DNA of 64,000 nt from Streptomyces sp. NRRL WC-3618. Lineage in GTDB: Bacteria; Actinomycetota; Actinomycetes; Streptomycetales; Streptomycetaceae. Made by a program: the position numbers and the translations under genes. Each line of letters begins with the position of its first letter. Within the stretch, counting starts at the first letter, position 1. The notes below the pieces were generated by a model, which searched no databases, was not told where the DNA came from, and saw only the letters and a list, made by a program, of their open reading frames with translations. This document shows positions 1 through 9,474 of the stretch, in pieces. The stretch spans positions 36,317 through 100,316 of the forward strand of contig NZ_LGDW01000177.1 of NCBI RefSeq assembly GCF_001280005.1, in the 5' to 3' direction.

Positions 1-596
1 GGTCGGGAACGGGGCCGAAGGGGTGGCGATCACGGTCGCGGGGAGGGCATGGTGGACCACGGCCGCCGGGCGGTATCTGCCGTATCGGCCGCCGGTGACG
101 TTCAGGAAAATAGTTCACGGCGATCAAAAAAAACAAGAGGTCCAGCCGTCCAGCTGATGACATCCGCGCGCCGCCCTCCCCGGGCGCCCATACGTCACGG
201 ACCCTCACCCGCACCCCGTCCACGCACCCCGCGGACGCGCCCGCCGAGGTGCGAATCCCCTGTTCAGGGCCATGACGGCTCAGCCGCAGGACCGCCCCTC
301 TCCCCCGGCTCCGGGACCGCCGACAGCGGGGTCTTGTTTAACTGTTCACCTTGCTCTAATTTTTCCTGCATCGCGGCCCGCCGCCCCCGGCGTGACACCC
401 GCGTCACCGCCGTGGCCCGGCCGTTCCGGGCTGCTTCGGACCCTCCTCCGACGTTCCCCGCACCCCGGGAGCCCTCATGCACCACACCGTGGCGCCGTCC
501 CGGGAACCACCGGTCACGTACCGGGCCCGACCTGGCGCGCCGGAGCGCGGCCGTCGCCGACCGCGACCGCGTTCAGCAGGCCGTTAGGGTGGCGTC
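1..596. other. Upstream region, no supported gene
   Basis: I find no credible coding region here; the open frames are proline/arginine-rich shadows typical of high-GC DNA. Two relatively AT-rich patches stand out, about 100-140 (with a run of eight A) and about 335-372 (a TTGTTTAACTG stretch and a TTTTT run). The second could hold the promoter of the GntR gene starting at 597. A gene running off the left edge on the minus strand cannot be excluded. Confidence 0.4.
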
Positions 597-1331
597 GTGG
601 TGAACGCAGCGGGCAAGTTCGGGCCCTACAACCAGCCGGGCCCGGCTCGGACGACGCCGGTCAACGGCGTGGGACACGCCCGCGCCCTGCCCGGCTCGGG
701 CCAGAGCGGATCCGAGCTCGTCCGGTCGAGGATCGCACTGCGGGTACGCCTGCGTTCCGTGCGGCCCGGGGACCGGCTCCCGGATGCCGGGGTCCTCGCC
801 GAGGAACTGGGGATCAGCGAGATCACCGTACGTCGCGCGCTGGAGGGCATGTGCCAGGACGGCCTGCTCGACCGTCGGCGCGGACGGGCGGGCGGCACCT
901 TCGTCGCGCAGGACTGGGACACCGTCGTCGCCGTGACGCACGACGCCGAGGAGGCGGCTTCGCTGGACGCCTTCCATCTGCTGCTCGAATGCGGTCTCGT
1001 GGCGCACAGTTCGGGTGAGGTCCCGGCCGAGCGGCTGGAGGGGCTTCGGCCGCTGATCGAGGAGATGGAACTGACCGACGACCCGGCGCGCCTGGGCGAG
1101 TTGGAGGCCCGCTTCCACCTGGATCTCGCCGAGTTGCTCGGCGGCGCCGGAATCCGCGAGTTCGCCGCCGATCTGCTCGGCCGGCTCTGCCTGCTGCTGC
1201 CCGCACCGCAACCCGCGGTGGTACGGGCGCAGAACCACTACCACGCCGAACTGCTCGCCGAACTGGGCCGGGGTGCGACCGATCCAGCCGTGCGAGCGGT
1301 GAAGGCACACCAGCGTTCCCGGCACCTCTGA
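597..1331 (+). CDS. GntR-family (FadR-like) transcriptional regulator
   Basis: DNA-binding repressor with a GntR winged helix at about residues 40-100; SGSELVRSRIA, GDRLPD, LAEELGISEITVRRALEGM and GLLDRRRGRAGGTFV are typical. An all-helical FadR-type C-terminal ligand domain follows (about 115-235). The length (244 aa) fits the subfamily. Two GTG codons lie in tandem at 597 and 600, so the start is uncertain by one residue. The permease gene begins about 75 bp downstream on the same strand, so this regulator probably controls uptake of the permease substrate. The family is clear from the motifs; the effector is unknown. Confidence 0.85.
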   Translation: MVNAAGKFGPYNQPGPARTTPVNGVGHARALPGSGQSGSELVRSRIALRVRLRSVRPGDRLPDAGVLAEELGISEITVRRALEGMCQDGLLDRRRGRAGGTFVAQDWDTVVAVTHDAEEAASLDAFHLLLECGLVAHSSGEVPAERLEGLRPLIEEMELTDDPARLGELEARFHLDLAELLGGAGIREFAADLLGRLCLLLPAPQPAVVRAQNHYHAELLAELGRGATDPAVRAVKAHQRSRHL

Positions 1332-1404
1332 CGCCCGGTCCGTGCCGCCCGACCGTCGAGAACCCGCGTACCCATCAGGCCCCATCGCACAAGGAGCAGC
1401 CGCC

Positions 1405-2874
1405 ATGCCCGACCCCGGAGCCGGTCCCCTGCCCCCGCCGGGTCCCGGCGGCGGCGCGCCGCAGCGGTTGCGTGGCGGCGTCCTCGGTATGGCGGACATC
1501 GCCGCCGCCACGATGGCCAACGTCGGTCCGGCCATGAGCTTCTTCTTCGGTTTCGCCTTCCTGGCCACCACCGCGGGCGTGGCGTCACCGCTGACCATCA
1601 TCGCCGCGGGCATCGCGGTCGCGCTGCTCGGCAACACACTGTCGGAGTTCTCCCGGGCGCATCCCTCGGCGGGCAGCTTCACCACCTTCGTGGGCAAGAC
1701 CTTCGGACCGGTCAGCGCGGTGACCACCGCGCTGCTCGCGGGACTGGGCTACATCATCGCGATGGCCTCCGTCATCGCCATCTCCGGCGGGTTCGTACAG
1801 ATCACCCTGTACCACTACACCGGCGTGGACCTGCCGTGGATCATCTGGACCTTGCTGCTCACCGGGCTGGCCGTGGGGCTGATGCTGCGCGGGGTGGTGG
1901 TCTCCACCAAGTGGGCCGGCTACTTCTTCGGTGTGGAGATGCTCGTACTGCTCGTGGTCTCGGTCGCGGCACTCGTGGAACACCGCGGCCGTCTCTCCCT
2001 CGACCCGTTCCTGCCCAGCCATATCAGCCACGGCTTCAGGGGGCTGGCGGCGGGATTCCCCCTGGCGGTGTACCTGTTCGTCGGCTGGGAGAACTCGGCC
2101 GCGCTGGCCGAGGAGACGGAGAATCCGCGGCGCAACGTCGGCCGCGCGGTGTTCTCCTCCATCGCGATCATGACGGTGAGCTACGTACTCTTCGCCTACG
2201 CCACGGTGACCGGCTTCGACTACGACGTCACCAGACTCGGGGCCTCCCCGATCCCCTTCGTCGCGGTGGCCCACCACACCCTCGGCGCGCTGGCGTTCCT
2301 CACCTACCTGGGCGGTCTGACCTCCACGCTCGGCGTGCTGATCGCCGGCATCAACTCCCAGGCCCGCCTGGTGTTCAACGCCGGGCGCGAGGGACTGCTC
2401 CCGTCCTTCTTCGGCTACGTGCACCCCACTCGCCGCACACCGAACAACGCCATCATCACCTTCGCCGCCACCTCGCTGCTGATCATCGGCGGCTGGGGCC
2501 TGGGCCATCTGCTGGGATCCGGCGGCGGCTCGATGGACCCGGTGGTCTTCTTCACCGAGTCCTCGACCCTCGGCGCCATCCTGATCCTGCTGGTCTACCT
2601 GGCCTCCAACATCGCCCTGCCGCTGTACTACCGCAGGTACCGGCCGCAGGAGTTCCGGGTGGTCCGGCACCTGGTGCTGCCCGCGCTCGGCACCCTGGCG
2701 ATCCTGGTCCCGCTGTACTACCTCGCCAAGCCGGGCCAGCCCGCTCCGTACAACTGGTTCCCCTACGCGGCGCTGGCCGCCCTGGTCGCCGCCGTCGGCT
2801 ACGCCGCCCTCCTGGTCCGCCGCGACCCGACCCTGGCCGAACGCGTCGGCTCCGTCGTCGCCGACGCGGACTGA
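1405..2874 (+). CDS. APC-superfamily amino acid/amine permease
   Basis: Membrane transporter of about 489 aa with roughly 12 hydrophobic segments. The first segment carries the APC signature (MADIAAATMANVGPAMSFFFG), and a later WENSAALAEETENPRR motif matches the conserved E-E-x-x-x-P loop of amino acid permeases. I placed the start at ATG 1405 because AAGGAG lies about 8 bp upstream; the open frame extends further but without a ribosome site. It follows the GntR gene on the same strand and is likely regulated by it. Substrate specificity cannot be read from the sequence; an amino acid or amine is likely. Confidence 0.85.
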   Translation: MPDPGAGPLPPPGPGGGAPQRLRGGVLGMADIAAATMANVGPAMSFFFGFAFLATTAGVASPLTIIAAGIAVALLGNTLSEFSRAHPSAGSFTTFVGKTFGPVSAVTTALLAGLGYIIAMASVIAISGGFVQITLYHYTGVDLPWIIWTLLLTGLAVGLMLRGVVVSTKWAGYFFGVEMLVLLVVSVAALVEHRGRLSLDPFLPSHISHGFRGLAAGFPLAVYLFVGWENSAALAEETENPRRNVGRAVFSSIAIMTVSYVLFAYATVTGFDYDVTRLGASPIPFVAVAHHTLGALAFLTYLGGLTSTLGVLIAGINSQARLVFNAGREGLLPSFFGYVHPTRRTPNNAIITFAATSLLIIGGWGLGHLLGSGGGSMDPVVFFTESSTLGAILILLVYLASNIALPLYYRRYRPQEFRVVRHLVLPALGTLAILVPLYYLAKPGQPAPYNWFPYAALAALVAAVGYAALLVRRDPTLAERVGSVVADAD

Positions 2875-2916
2875 ACCCGGCGGACCCGCGTCACTACCGA
2901 CAGCGGCGGTCAGCGG

Positions 2917-4512
2917 CTACAGCTGGGCACCGATTCCGGTCAGCGCCCGGACCTCCATCTCCGCCTGCTTGTCCGGATCCGCGGGGCGCTTGCTGAATAC
3001 GGTGCCGAGGTATCCGCACACGAAGGAGAGGGGGATCGACACGATGCCGGGGTTCATGAGCGGGAACCAGTGGAAGTCGACGCCCTTGATGATCGACGTG
3101 GGGGTGCCCGAGACCGCCGGTGAGAAGACGATGAGCACGAGGCACGACACCAGACCGCCGTAGATGCTCCACAGCGTCCCCGAGGTGTTGAAGCGCTTCC
3201 AGTACAGCGTGTAGAGCATCGTCGGCAGGTTGGCGGAGGCGGCGAGCGCCAGGGCCAGCGACACGAGGAAGGCGACGTTCTGCCCGTCGGCCACGATGCC
3301 GCCGATGATGGCCAGGAGGCCGATCACGATCGCTGTCAGTCGGGCCACCCGGATCTCGGACCGGGGATCGGCCTTACCGCGCCGTATCACGTTGGCGTAG
3401 ACGTCATGGGCGAACGACGCCGAAGCGGCCAGGGTCAGACCGGCCACAACCGCCAGAATCGTCGCGAAGGCCACCGCCGAAACGACGCCCAGAAGCACAA
3501 CTCCGCCGATACGGAAGGCGAGCAGAGGCGCTGCGGAGTTTTCGCCGCCCGGGGCGTGAACGATCACGTCGGAACCGACCAGCGCTGTGGCGCCGTAACC
3601 GACGACGAGGATTCCCAGGTAGAACGTGAACATCGACCAGGAGCACCACACCACCGATCTGCGCGCCTCCTTGGCATTGGGCACGGTATAGAACCGCATC
3701 AGCACGTGCGGCAGGCTGGAGATACCGAGGACCAACGCCAGGGCCAGAGAGACGAACTCGAGTTGGCTCGTCGCGTTATGGCCGTACAAACTGCCCGGTT
3801 CGAGCAGTCGTTCGCCCAACGGACTGTTCTGCGTGGCTTGTCGCAGAAGGGCCGAGAAGCTGAATCCGAACTTGCCGATGATGAACACACTGATGAAAGT
3901 CACACAGATCAGGAGAAGGACGGCTTTGATGATCTGGACCCAGGTCGTGCCCTTCATCCCGCCCACCAGGACGTAGAGGAGCATGACGACGCCCACGCCG
4001 CTGATGAGGAGCGCCTGCCCGCCCCTGGTGTGCACGTTCAGCAACAGGGCCATCAGTCCACCGGCGCCGGCCATCTGGGCGAGCATGTAGAAGAACGTGA
4101 TCACCAGGGTGGCGTTGGCCGCGGCGGCCCGCACCGGGCGCTGCCTCATACGGAAGGCCATCACGTCACCCACGGTGAACCGCCCGGTGTTGCGCAGCCT
4201 CTCCCCGATGAGCAGGAGGGCGACCAGCCAGGCGACCAGCCAGCCGACGGAGTAGAGGAACCCGTCGTAGCCATGAACGGCGATCGCCCCGGAAATCCCC
4301 AGGAAGGAAGCTGCGGAGAGGAAGTCGCCGGACAGTGCTATGCCGTTCTGCACACCGGTGAAGGAGCTGCCCGCGGCGTAGTAGTCGGATGCCGTCTGGT
4401 TCCTGTTGGTGACCTTGTAGACGATGAACAGAGTGATGGCCACGAATACCAGGAACACGCTCAGATTGAGCATGGGGCTGCCGGTCGCGCCGGCGGCTGT
4501 CTGCCATGTCAT
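2917..4512 (-). CDS. actP: Cation/acetate symporter, ActP-like (SSS family)
   Basis: A 531-residue sodium:solute symporter with about 13 membrane segments. SDYYAAG, NGIALSGDFLSAASFLGISG and GFLYSVGWLVAWLVALLL match the ActP/YjcG subgroup, which imports acetate and other short monocarboxylates with a cation. The start codon overlaps the stop of the upstream DUF485 gene as ATGA (4509-4512), so the two are translationally coupled. This DUF485-ActP pair is standard in actinobacteria. It converges with the APC permease, leaving about 40 bp between them. The substrate (acetate, propionate or pyruvate) is inferred from the family. Confidence 0.88.
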   Translation of the reverse strand: MTWQTAAGATGSPMLNLSVFLVFVAITLFIVYKVTNRNQTASDYYAAGSSFTGVQNGIALSGDFLSAASFLGISGAIAVHGYDGFLYSVGWLVAWLVALLLIGERLRNTGRFTVGDVMAFRMRQRPVRAAAANATLVITFFYMLAQMAGAGGLMALLLNVHTRGGQALLISGVGVVMLLYVLVGGMKGTTWVQIIKAVLLLICVTFISVFIIGKFGFSFSALLRQATQNSPLGERLLEPGSLYGHNATSQLEFVSLALALVLGISSLPHVLMRFYTVPNAKEARRSVVWCSWSMFTFYLGILVVGYGATALVGSDVIVHAPGGENSAAPLLAFRIGGVVLLGVVSAVAFATILAVVAGLTLAASASFAHDVYANVIRRGKADPRSEIRVARLTAIVIGLLAIIGGIVADGQNVAFLVSLALALAASANLPTMLYTLYWKRFNTSGTLWSIYGGLVSCLVLIVFSPAVSGTPTSIIKGVDFHWFPLMNPGIVSIPLSFVCGYLGTVFSKRPADPDKQAEMEVRALTGIGAQL

Positions 4513-4901
4513 TCTCTGTCGACTCCTGCCAGTTCGTGGATCCTGTCCACTGCCGGATCAAGTTTCTTCCGGGCGAATCGCCGGTAAGTCAGAACGATCG
4601 TGATCGTGGACGCGAACTGCATCAGGCCGAGAATGGTGCCCATGTTGATTTCGCCGGTGACTTTCCGGCTCATGAACTCGTGGGCGTAGGCGGAAAGCAG
4701 AACGAACGTCATGTACCAGCAGAAGAAAAGCGCGCTCATCGGAAAGACGAACAACCGGAGCCGTCGGCGCAGCCGGGAGAACTCCTCGCTCTGCTGAATC
4801 GCCGGGTAGTTGGGCTCGCCATCGTGACGGGGGTCGATGAACTCCCGTCCGGCAGGCCGCTCGGGCGCTTCGAAGATGGGCGGCCCCGCCGGTCTGGTCA
4901 C
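4509..4901 (-). CDS. DUF485 membrane protein, partner of ActP-like symporter
   Basis: Small membrane protein with two hydrophobic segments (FVFPMSALFFCWYMTFVLLSAYA and INMGTILGLMQFASTITIVLTY), the pattern of DUF485 (YjcH-like) proteins encoded next to ActP. The frame is open back to 5099, but residues upstream of 4901 look non-coding. GTG 4901 has a strong AGGAAGAGG site 3 bp upstream, giving 130 aa, close to the family size. The stop overlaps the actP start. The exact role of DUF485 proteins is not settled. Confidence 0.78.
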   Translation of the reverse strand: MTRPAGPPIFEAPERPAGREFIDPRHDGEPNYPAIQQSEEFSRLRRRLRLFVFPMSALFFCWYMTFVLLSAYAHEFMSRKVTGEINMGTILGLMQFASTITIVLTYRRFARKKLDPAVDRIHELAGVDRE

Positions 4902-5651
4902 GGTCCTCTTCCTGGGATTCGGCAGGACGACGCGTGGACGCTCCTGCGGCGAGCGAGGGGTAGGAGCAAGCCAGAGCCCCCGAGCGGTGGAAAGTGTAGT
5001 GAGACGCGACGCACCGTCAACCAACACCCCACGACTCACGCGGCGGGCGCCGGAACCGACACGGGTGTCCTGACGCGCCCCCGAGAACCGTTCGACCATT
5101 CAATGCCCTCGGCGGTTGCGAACTGAAGGCGGCTTGATCTTCTTTTTACCAACGTTTACCGAACGGGACGGCGGGCGCACGGCGTCGCCGACCGAACCAC
5201 TGAATGTGGAGAACATGTGCGTAACGGTTTGGTCCGTTGGCACCTCGGGGCGGCGGGCCGCATTGTTGCCGTTCGCCCTGCTGCCCTAAACTCGCCTGGA
5301 TCCCGTAGCACTTGACAGGTCGGTACAGGGCGTGCGGGGATCGGTTCGCATACGAGAGCTGGGAGACGGAACAATGGATTTCCTTGGGCGCACCCGCGAA
5401 GTCGCCGGGTCGGTTGAGGGCCCTTGGTCGAACCGTCCCGCAGTTTGTGAAATGCAATCCTCCCCTGCCCGGGGCACATGCCTGCTCCTTGGTTCGCCCA
5501 CCGTGACGTGACACCGCAGTCAGTCACGCCATCCCTCCGGCACCACCCTGTGCTGCCGGGCGTCCCCGTCCTGCTCAGGTGAAAACCCGGGAGAAAACAG
5601 CATCGTGACAGGTATCTGCGAGCAAGCTGTTCCGAGTGCGGAGCTCATATC
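4902..5651. other. Divergent intergenic region between DUF485/actP and the conservon
   Basis: About 750 bp without a supported gene; the open frames on both strands lack typical codon usage. It must hold divergent promoters. A TTGACA hexamer at 5312-5317 faces the conservon, but I see no convincing -10 at standard spacing. The stretch from 5110 to 5350 is less GC-rich than its surroundings and could hold a regulatory leader or small RNA; nothing firmer can be said. Confidence 0.4.
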
Positions 5652-8291
5652 GTGACGGCGGCCAGGCATGCGGCCGCGCGCCCGGTACGGCCGTCCCGGT
5701 GGGCTTCGCTCGTGCAATGGCGGAACTGGCGGCTGTTGGTGAAGCTGGCGGCGGTGCTGGTCGTACCCGCCCTGCTCGCCGTCGGCCTGGGCGTCGTGCA
5801 GATCCGTGACGACGTCAAGGGCGCCCGCTCCTACGCGGACATGCAACGCCTGGTCAAGATGCGTGGTGAGCTGCGGACTCTGCTGGACGCCCTGCAGCGG
5901 GAACGCATCATGTCCGTCGAACGGCTGAGCATCGAGGCCACCGACGACACCACCGCCGACGCCGGTCTGCGGCAGCAGACGCGGAGTCTCGACAAGGCCC
6001 GGACCGCCGTCGCCACCACCAGGAAGCACGAAGTCTCCCTCACGGGCGTCACGGCGAATCGTTACCGCGACGCCGCCGGCCTCCTGGACCGACTGCCCGC
6101 CCTGCGCGCACAGGTGGCGTCCGGCCGCATCGGTTCCTGGGCCACGCTCAATGACTACGGCACGATCATCACGGGGCTGCTCAATCTGGACCAGGCACTC
6201 GTCAGCGGGTTCGGCACCCCCCAACTCGCCAGGTCGGCCACCGCGTTGTACGACCTGGAGGCTGTCGAGGAGCAGATCCGCCTCGAGCACGCGATCCTGC
6301 TCCAGGCGGCCGGCCGACGCCCTCCGCCGGCCCCGGCGATCATCAAGGCGCTGCAGGAGGCCGACGTACGGCTGCGGGACAAGCTCGGTGACTTCCGGAC
6401 GCAGGCCACCGCCAAGGAGCTGAGCGAATACCAGCGGACGGTCGCCGGCCCCGCCGTCAGCCGGCGTGCGCACGTCGTGAGCACCGTGCTGGCCGAGCCC
6501 CTCGCGTCGGGCACACGGCAGAACGCCACGCAGAAGGCCACCCTGTCGTTGCCTGTCGCGGCCGAGAGCTGGAGCCGCGACTCCAAGGCCACCGGAGCGC
6601 TCGTCGACAAGGTGTCGGACGGCTTCCTCCACAAGCTGCGCACATCGTCGGCCACGCTCCAGGACCAGACGAGCAACCGCGCGGGCATGGCGTCCGTCAT
6701 CCTCTTCGCCGCACTCCTGCTCGCCCTCGCCATCGGACTCGGGATCGGCAGGCATCTGCTGCGGTCGCTGTCCGTCCTGCGCTCGACGGCGCTCGATGTG
6801 GCGGAACGCCGGCTGCCCGCCGCGGTCGAGAGCATGCGCGAGGGGCGGAAGGCGGACGCCGTCGTCGACATCGTGCCCGTCCACACCACGGAGGAGTTCG
6901 GTCAGCTCGCCAGGGCGTTCGACACGGTGCACTCGCAGGCCGTGCGCCTGGCGGCGGAGCAGGCCGCGCTGCGCGGTGACCTCAGGAACACCCTGGTCAA
7001 CCTCTCACGGCGCAGCCAGAGTCTGGTGGACCGGCTGCTGCTGCTGATGGAACAGCTCGAGCGGCACGAACAGGACCCGGAGCAACTGGCCAGCCTCTTC
7101 ACGCTCGATCACCTGGCGACGCGCATGCGGCGCAACAACGAGAACATGATGGTCCTGTGCGGCAGCAGCCTTGTGCGCTCCTCCCACGGTGCGGTGCTGG
7201 ACACCGTGCTGCGGGGTGCCGTCTCCGAGATCGAGCACTACCAGCGCGTCCTCGTGCAGCCCGGCCCTTCCGTCGAGGTGGTCGGGTACATCGCCGGTGA
7301 CCTGGGGCGGCTGGTCGCCGAACTGCTCGACAACGCCACCGCGTTCTCCCCACCGCACACCGAGGTCGTCATCGGCGGTGCCCGGCAGCCCGACGGCTCG
7401 CTGCTGATCGAGATCGAGGACGCGGGCATCGGGATGAGCGAGGGCGAACTGGCCAAGGCGAACCGGCGCCTGGCGACGGACGCCGGCACGGATGCGCCCG
7501 CGTCCCGGCAGTTGGGACTGTTCGTGGTCGGTCGCCTGGCCGGTCGGCACGGCATCGCCGTCAACCTGAGCTCGCAGCCCGGCCTCAGGGGACTGCGGGC
7601 CCGAGTGCTGGTACCGGCCAAGCTGGTCACGACGCGGGCACCGGCCCGCACCGACGAGCCGGGCATCATGGCTGAACGCCCCTCTGCCATGGCTCCGACG
7701 CGGACGCGCGGCGGCTGGAGGGACGGCGGCCGCACGGACGGCGGCCGGACCGACAGCGGGACCGCCGCGTCGCGCCCGCCGCAGCGGCCGTTCGCCGTCG
7801 CCGCCGCGGCGACGAGGCCCGTACCGGCCGACAAGGGCGCGCGTCCAACACACGCCGGACCGCCGTGGTTCGACCTCCCCGCACCGGCGACGGCAGCCCA
7901 CAGCACCGGGAACAGCGTGAACGCACCGGCGCCGCGCGCCGCGACGGAGGAGCCCCCACCTGCCCCGTCGTCCTCGACCGAGGCACCCGGCGCCCCGAGG
8001 GCGACAGGCCACCCCGCGCCACCTGCTGTCCCACGCCCGGCCGGGAACGGTGTGCGGGAGCCCGACCAGCCGGCCGGCCTCACAGAGTCCGGGCTGCCCA
8101 AGAGGGTTCCGCGTACCCGGTCCGCTCCGGCCCGGCCCGAGCCGCCCGCCCCCGTCACCGAGGACGGGGCGGCTGCGAGCCGGAACGCCAGTCGCGCCCA
8201 CAGCTTCCTCAGCAGCTACCAGTCGGGCATCCGTCGGGCGCAGCCCGATCAGACGCACAATCCATCGGCGACGGGCAGGACGAACCCATGA
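5652..8291 (+). CDS. cvnA: Conservon sensor kinase-like protein (CvnA type)
   Basis: First gene of a conservon, a signalling operon particular to actinomycetes. An N-terminal membrane segment (about 30-50) leads into a nitrate/nitrite-sensor-like (NIT) extracellular domain (about 60-330). A second membrane segment (VILFAALLLALAIGLGIG) and a HAMP-like region follow, then an HATPase domain with N-box ELLDNATAFSPP and G1-box DAGIGMS (about 560-660). The last 200 residues are low-complexity Pro/Ala/Arg. GTG 5652 has GGAG about 8 bp upstream. The stop overlaps the next gene as ATGA (8288-8291). CvnA proteins associate with CvnB, C and D at the membrane; the signal here is unknown. Confidence 0.9.
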   Translation: MTAARHAAARPVRPSRWASLVQWRNWRLLVKLAAVLVVPALLAVGLGVVQIRDDVKGARSYADMQRLVKMRGELRTLLDALQRERIMSVERLSIEATDDTTADAGLRQQTRSLDKARTAVATTRKHEVSLTGVTANRYRDAAGLLDRLPALRAQVASGRIGSWATLNDYGTIITGLLNLDQALVSGFGTPQLARSATALYDLEAVEEQIRLEHAILLQAAGRRPPPAPAIIKALQEADVRLRDKLGDFRTQATAKELSEYQRTVAGPAVSRRAHVVSTVLAEPLASGTRQNATQKATLSLPVAAESWSRDSKATGALVDKVSDGFLHKLRTSSATLQDQTSNRAGMASVILFAALLLALAIGLGIGRHLLRSLSVLRSTALDVAERRLPAAVESMREGRKADAVVDIVPVHTTEEFGQLARAFDTVHSQAVRLAAEQAALRGDLRNTLVNLSRRSQSLVDRLLLLMEQLERHEQDPEQLASLFTLDHLATRMRRNNENMMVLCGSSLVRSSHGAVLDTVLRGAVSEIEHYQRVLVQPGPSVEVVGYIAGDLGRLVAELLDNATAFSPPHTEVVIGGARQPDGSLLIEIEDAGIGMSEGELAKANRRLATDAGTDAPASRQLGLFVVGRLAGRHGIAVNLSSQPGLRGLRARVLVPAKLVTTRAPARTDEPGIMAERPSAMAPTRTRGGWRDGGRTDGGRTDSGTAASRPPQRPFAVAAAATRPVPADKGARPTHAGPPWFDLPAPATAAHSTGNSVNAPAPRAATEEPPPAPSSSTEAPGAPRATGHPAPPAVPRPAGNGVREPDQPAGLTESGLPKRVPRTRSAPARPEPPAPVTEDGAAASRNASRAHSFLSSYQSGIRRAQPDQTHNPSATGRTNP

Positions 8292-8731
8292 CATCAACCC
8301 ACTCCCCGGAGGTGAGCCAGCTCGGCTGGCTGGTCACCAACTTCACGGAGCGAGTGCCCAATGTGGCGCACGCCGTCGTGATCTCGGCCGACGGACTGCT
8401 GCTCACCGCGTCGGACCAGCTGGCGGACGATCGAGCCGAGCAGCTGTCCACCATCGCGGCGGGCGCCGTCAGCCTGGTCCAGGCTGCCGCCCACTGTCTG
8501 GAGACCGGGACCGCGCTGCGCACGGTGATCCAGATGGAGCACGGCAACATGCTCATGATGTCGATCCGAGACGGCTCGTGCCTGGTCGCCCTGGCGGCTC
8601 CGGAATGCGAAATCGGCCAGATCGCCTACGAGATGACCGTGCTCGTCGACCAGGTCGGCGAGATGCTGACCCCGGAACTCCGTACCGAACTGCAGCAGTT
8701 CCAGCAGTTCCAGCAGACTGCGGCCCGATAG
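8288..8731 (+). CDS. cvnB: Roadblock/LC7-domain protein (CvnB type)
   Basis: A 147-residue single-domain roadblock/LC7 protein. The fold spans almost the whole length (LGWLVTNFTERVPNVAHAVVISADGL through LAAPECEIGQIAYEMTVLVDQVG). Such proteins act as regulators or scaffolds for small GTPases; in conservons they bridge the sensor and the CvnD GTPase. It overlaps the kinase gene by 4 bp and lies 15 bp before the DUF742 gene. A short Gln/Phe repeat (QQFQQFQQ) at the C-terminus is unremarkable. I see no CvnD gene downstream, so its GTPase partner may be encoded elsewhere. Confidence 0.93.
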   Translation: MTSTHSPEVSQLGWLVTNFTERVPNVAHAVVISADGLLLTASDQLADDRAEQLSTIAAGAVSLVQAAAHCLETGTALRTVIQMEHGNMLMMSIRDGSCLVALAAPECEIGQIAYEMTVLVDQVGEMLTPELRTELQQFQQFQQTAAR

Positions 8732-8746
8732 CCGGACGGGGAGAAC

Positions 8747-9349
8747 ATGAGCACCGGGGAAGGCCCGTCCGGCCCTCGAAGAGATCCGGAAGCGGAGGAC
8801 GAACAGACCTTCGCCGACGTCATGAACGCGTTCAGCTTCGGCACGGGACGACGTAAGCGGAAGACCTCCGACACGCCTGGCACGCCGCAGGACACGGCGT
8901 ACGACGAGAGCGACGCGGCCTCGCCGCCGCCCGCCCCCGAGTCGTACGGGCCGGCTGCCCCGGTGGACCACCAGTCGGCCACCTGGGAGGCCGGGCACGT
9001 GGCGCCGGGGTCACCGGCCTCATTCGTCCGCGCCTACGCGTGGACGGGCGGCCGGACCAGGTCGCACCACCATTTCGAGGTCGAGACCCTGGTCACCGCC
9101 ACCGATCCGAACGGTGTCCCCGTCGATGCCTCGCAGTGGGACCGCGCGGTGCTCGAGCTGTGCTGGGAACCGATGTCGGTGGCCGAGGTGGCGGCGCTCG
9201 TCGCGGTGCCGCTGGGTGTGGCCAAGGTTCTCCTCGGTGACCTGGCGGATCGCGGGATGATCGTCGTCCACGAGGCGGCGACCGACGCCGGCGACGCCCC
9301 GACCCTGGCACTGATGGAGAGGGTGCTGGCCGGACTGCGTCAGCTCTGA
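8747..9349 (+). CDS. cvnC: DUF742-domain protein (CvnC type)
   Basis: A 200-residue protein. The first 85 residues are acidic and low-complexity. The C-terminal 115 form a DUF742 winged-helix-like domain: FVRAYAWTGGRTRSHHHFEVETLVTA, then LELCWEPMSVAEVAALVAVPLGVAKVLLGDLADRGMI. This is the third conservon component. The ATG is preceded by GGGGAG at about 7 bp. The N-terminal extension is longer than in many CvnC proteins. CvnC would normally be followed directly by cvnD, but the next gene is an unrelated LuxR regulator. Confidence 0.92.
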   Translation: MSTGEGPSGPRRDPEAEDEQTFADVMNAFSFGTGRRKRKTSDTPGTPQDTAYDESDAASPPPAPESYGPAAPVDHQSATWEAGHVAPGSPASFVRAYAWTGGRTRSHHHFEVETLVTATDPNGVPVDASQWDRAVLELCWEPMSVAEVAALVAVPLGVAKVLLGDLADRGMIVVHEAATDAGDAPTLALMERVLAGLRQL

Positions 9350-9474
9350 CGGGCGCCCTCGGCGGCGTCGTCGAGATCGTGCCTCGTCCAGCCTCCGGTT
9401 CGCCGACGCGGCGGTTACGACGATCACCAGAAGTGAATGATGTGTGAGGGGGATATCGACACAAGGGGGCAACT

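Noticed and set aside
49-1018. Two plus-strand open frames (184 and 248 codons) before and across the GntR gene
   Set aside because: Proline/arginine-rich translations without any domain; they overlap the clear GntR frame and look like high-GC shadows.
5146-5527. Several short minus-strand frames between the DUF485 gene and the conservon
   Set aside because: No ribosome site, no codon bias and no similarity that I recognise; treated as intergenic.
9350-9474. Remnant of cvnD between the DUF742 gene and the LAL regulator
   Set aside because: The 125 bp contain no GTPase motif (no G-x4-GKT) in any frame.
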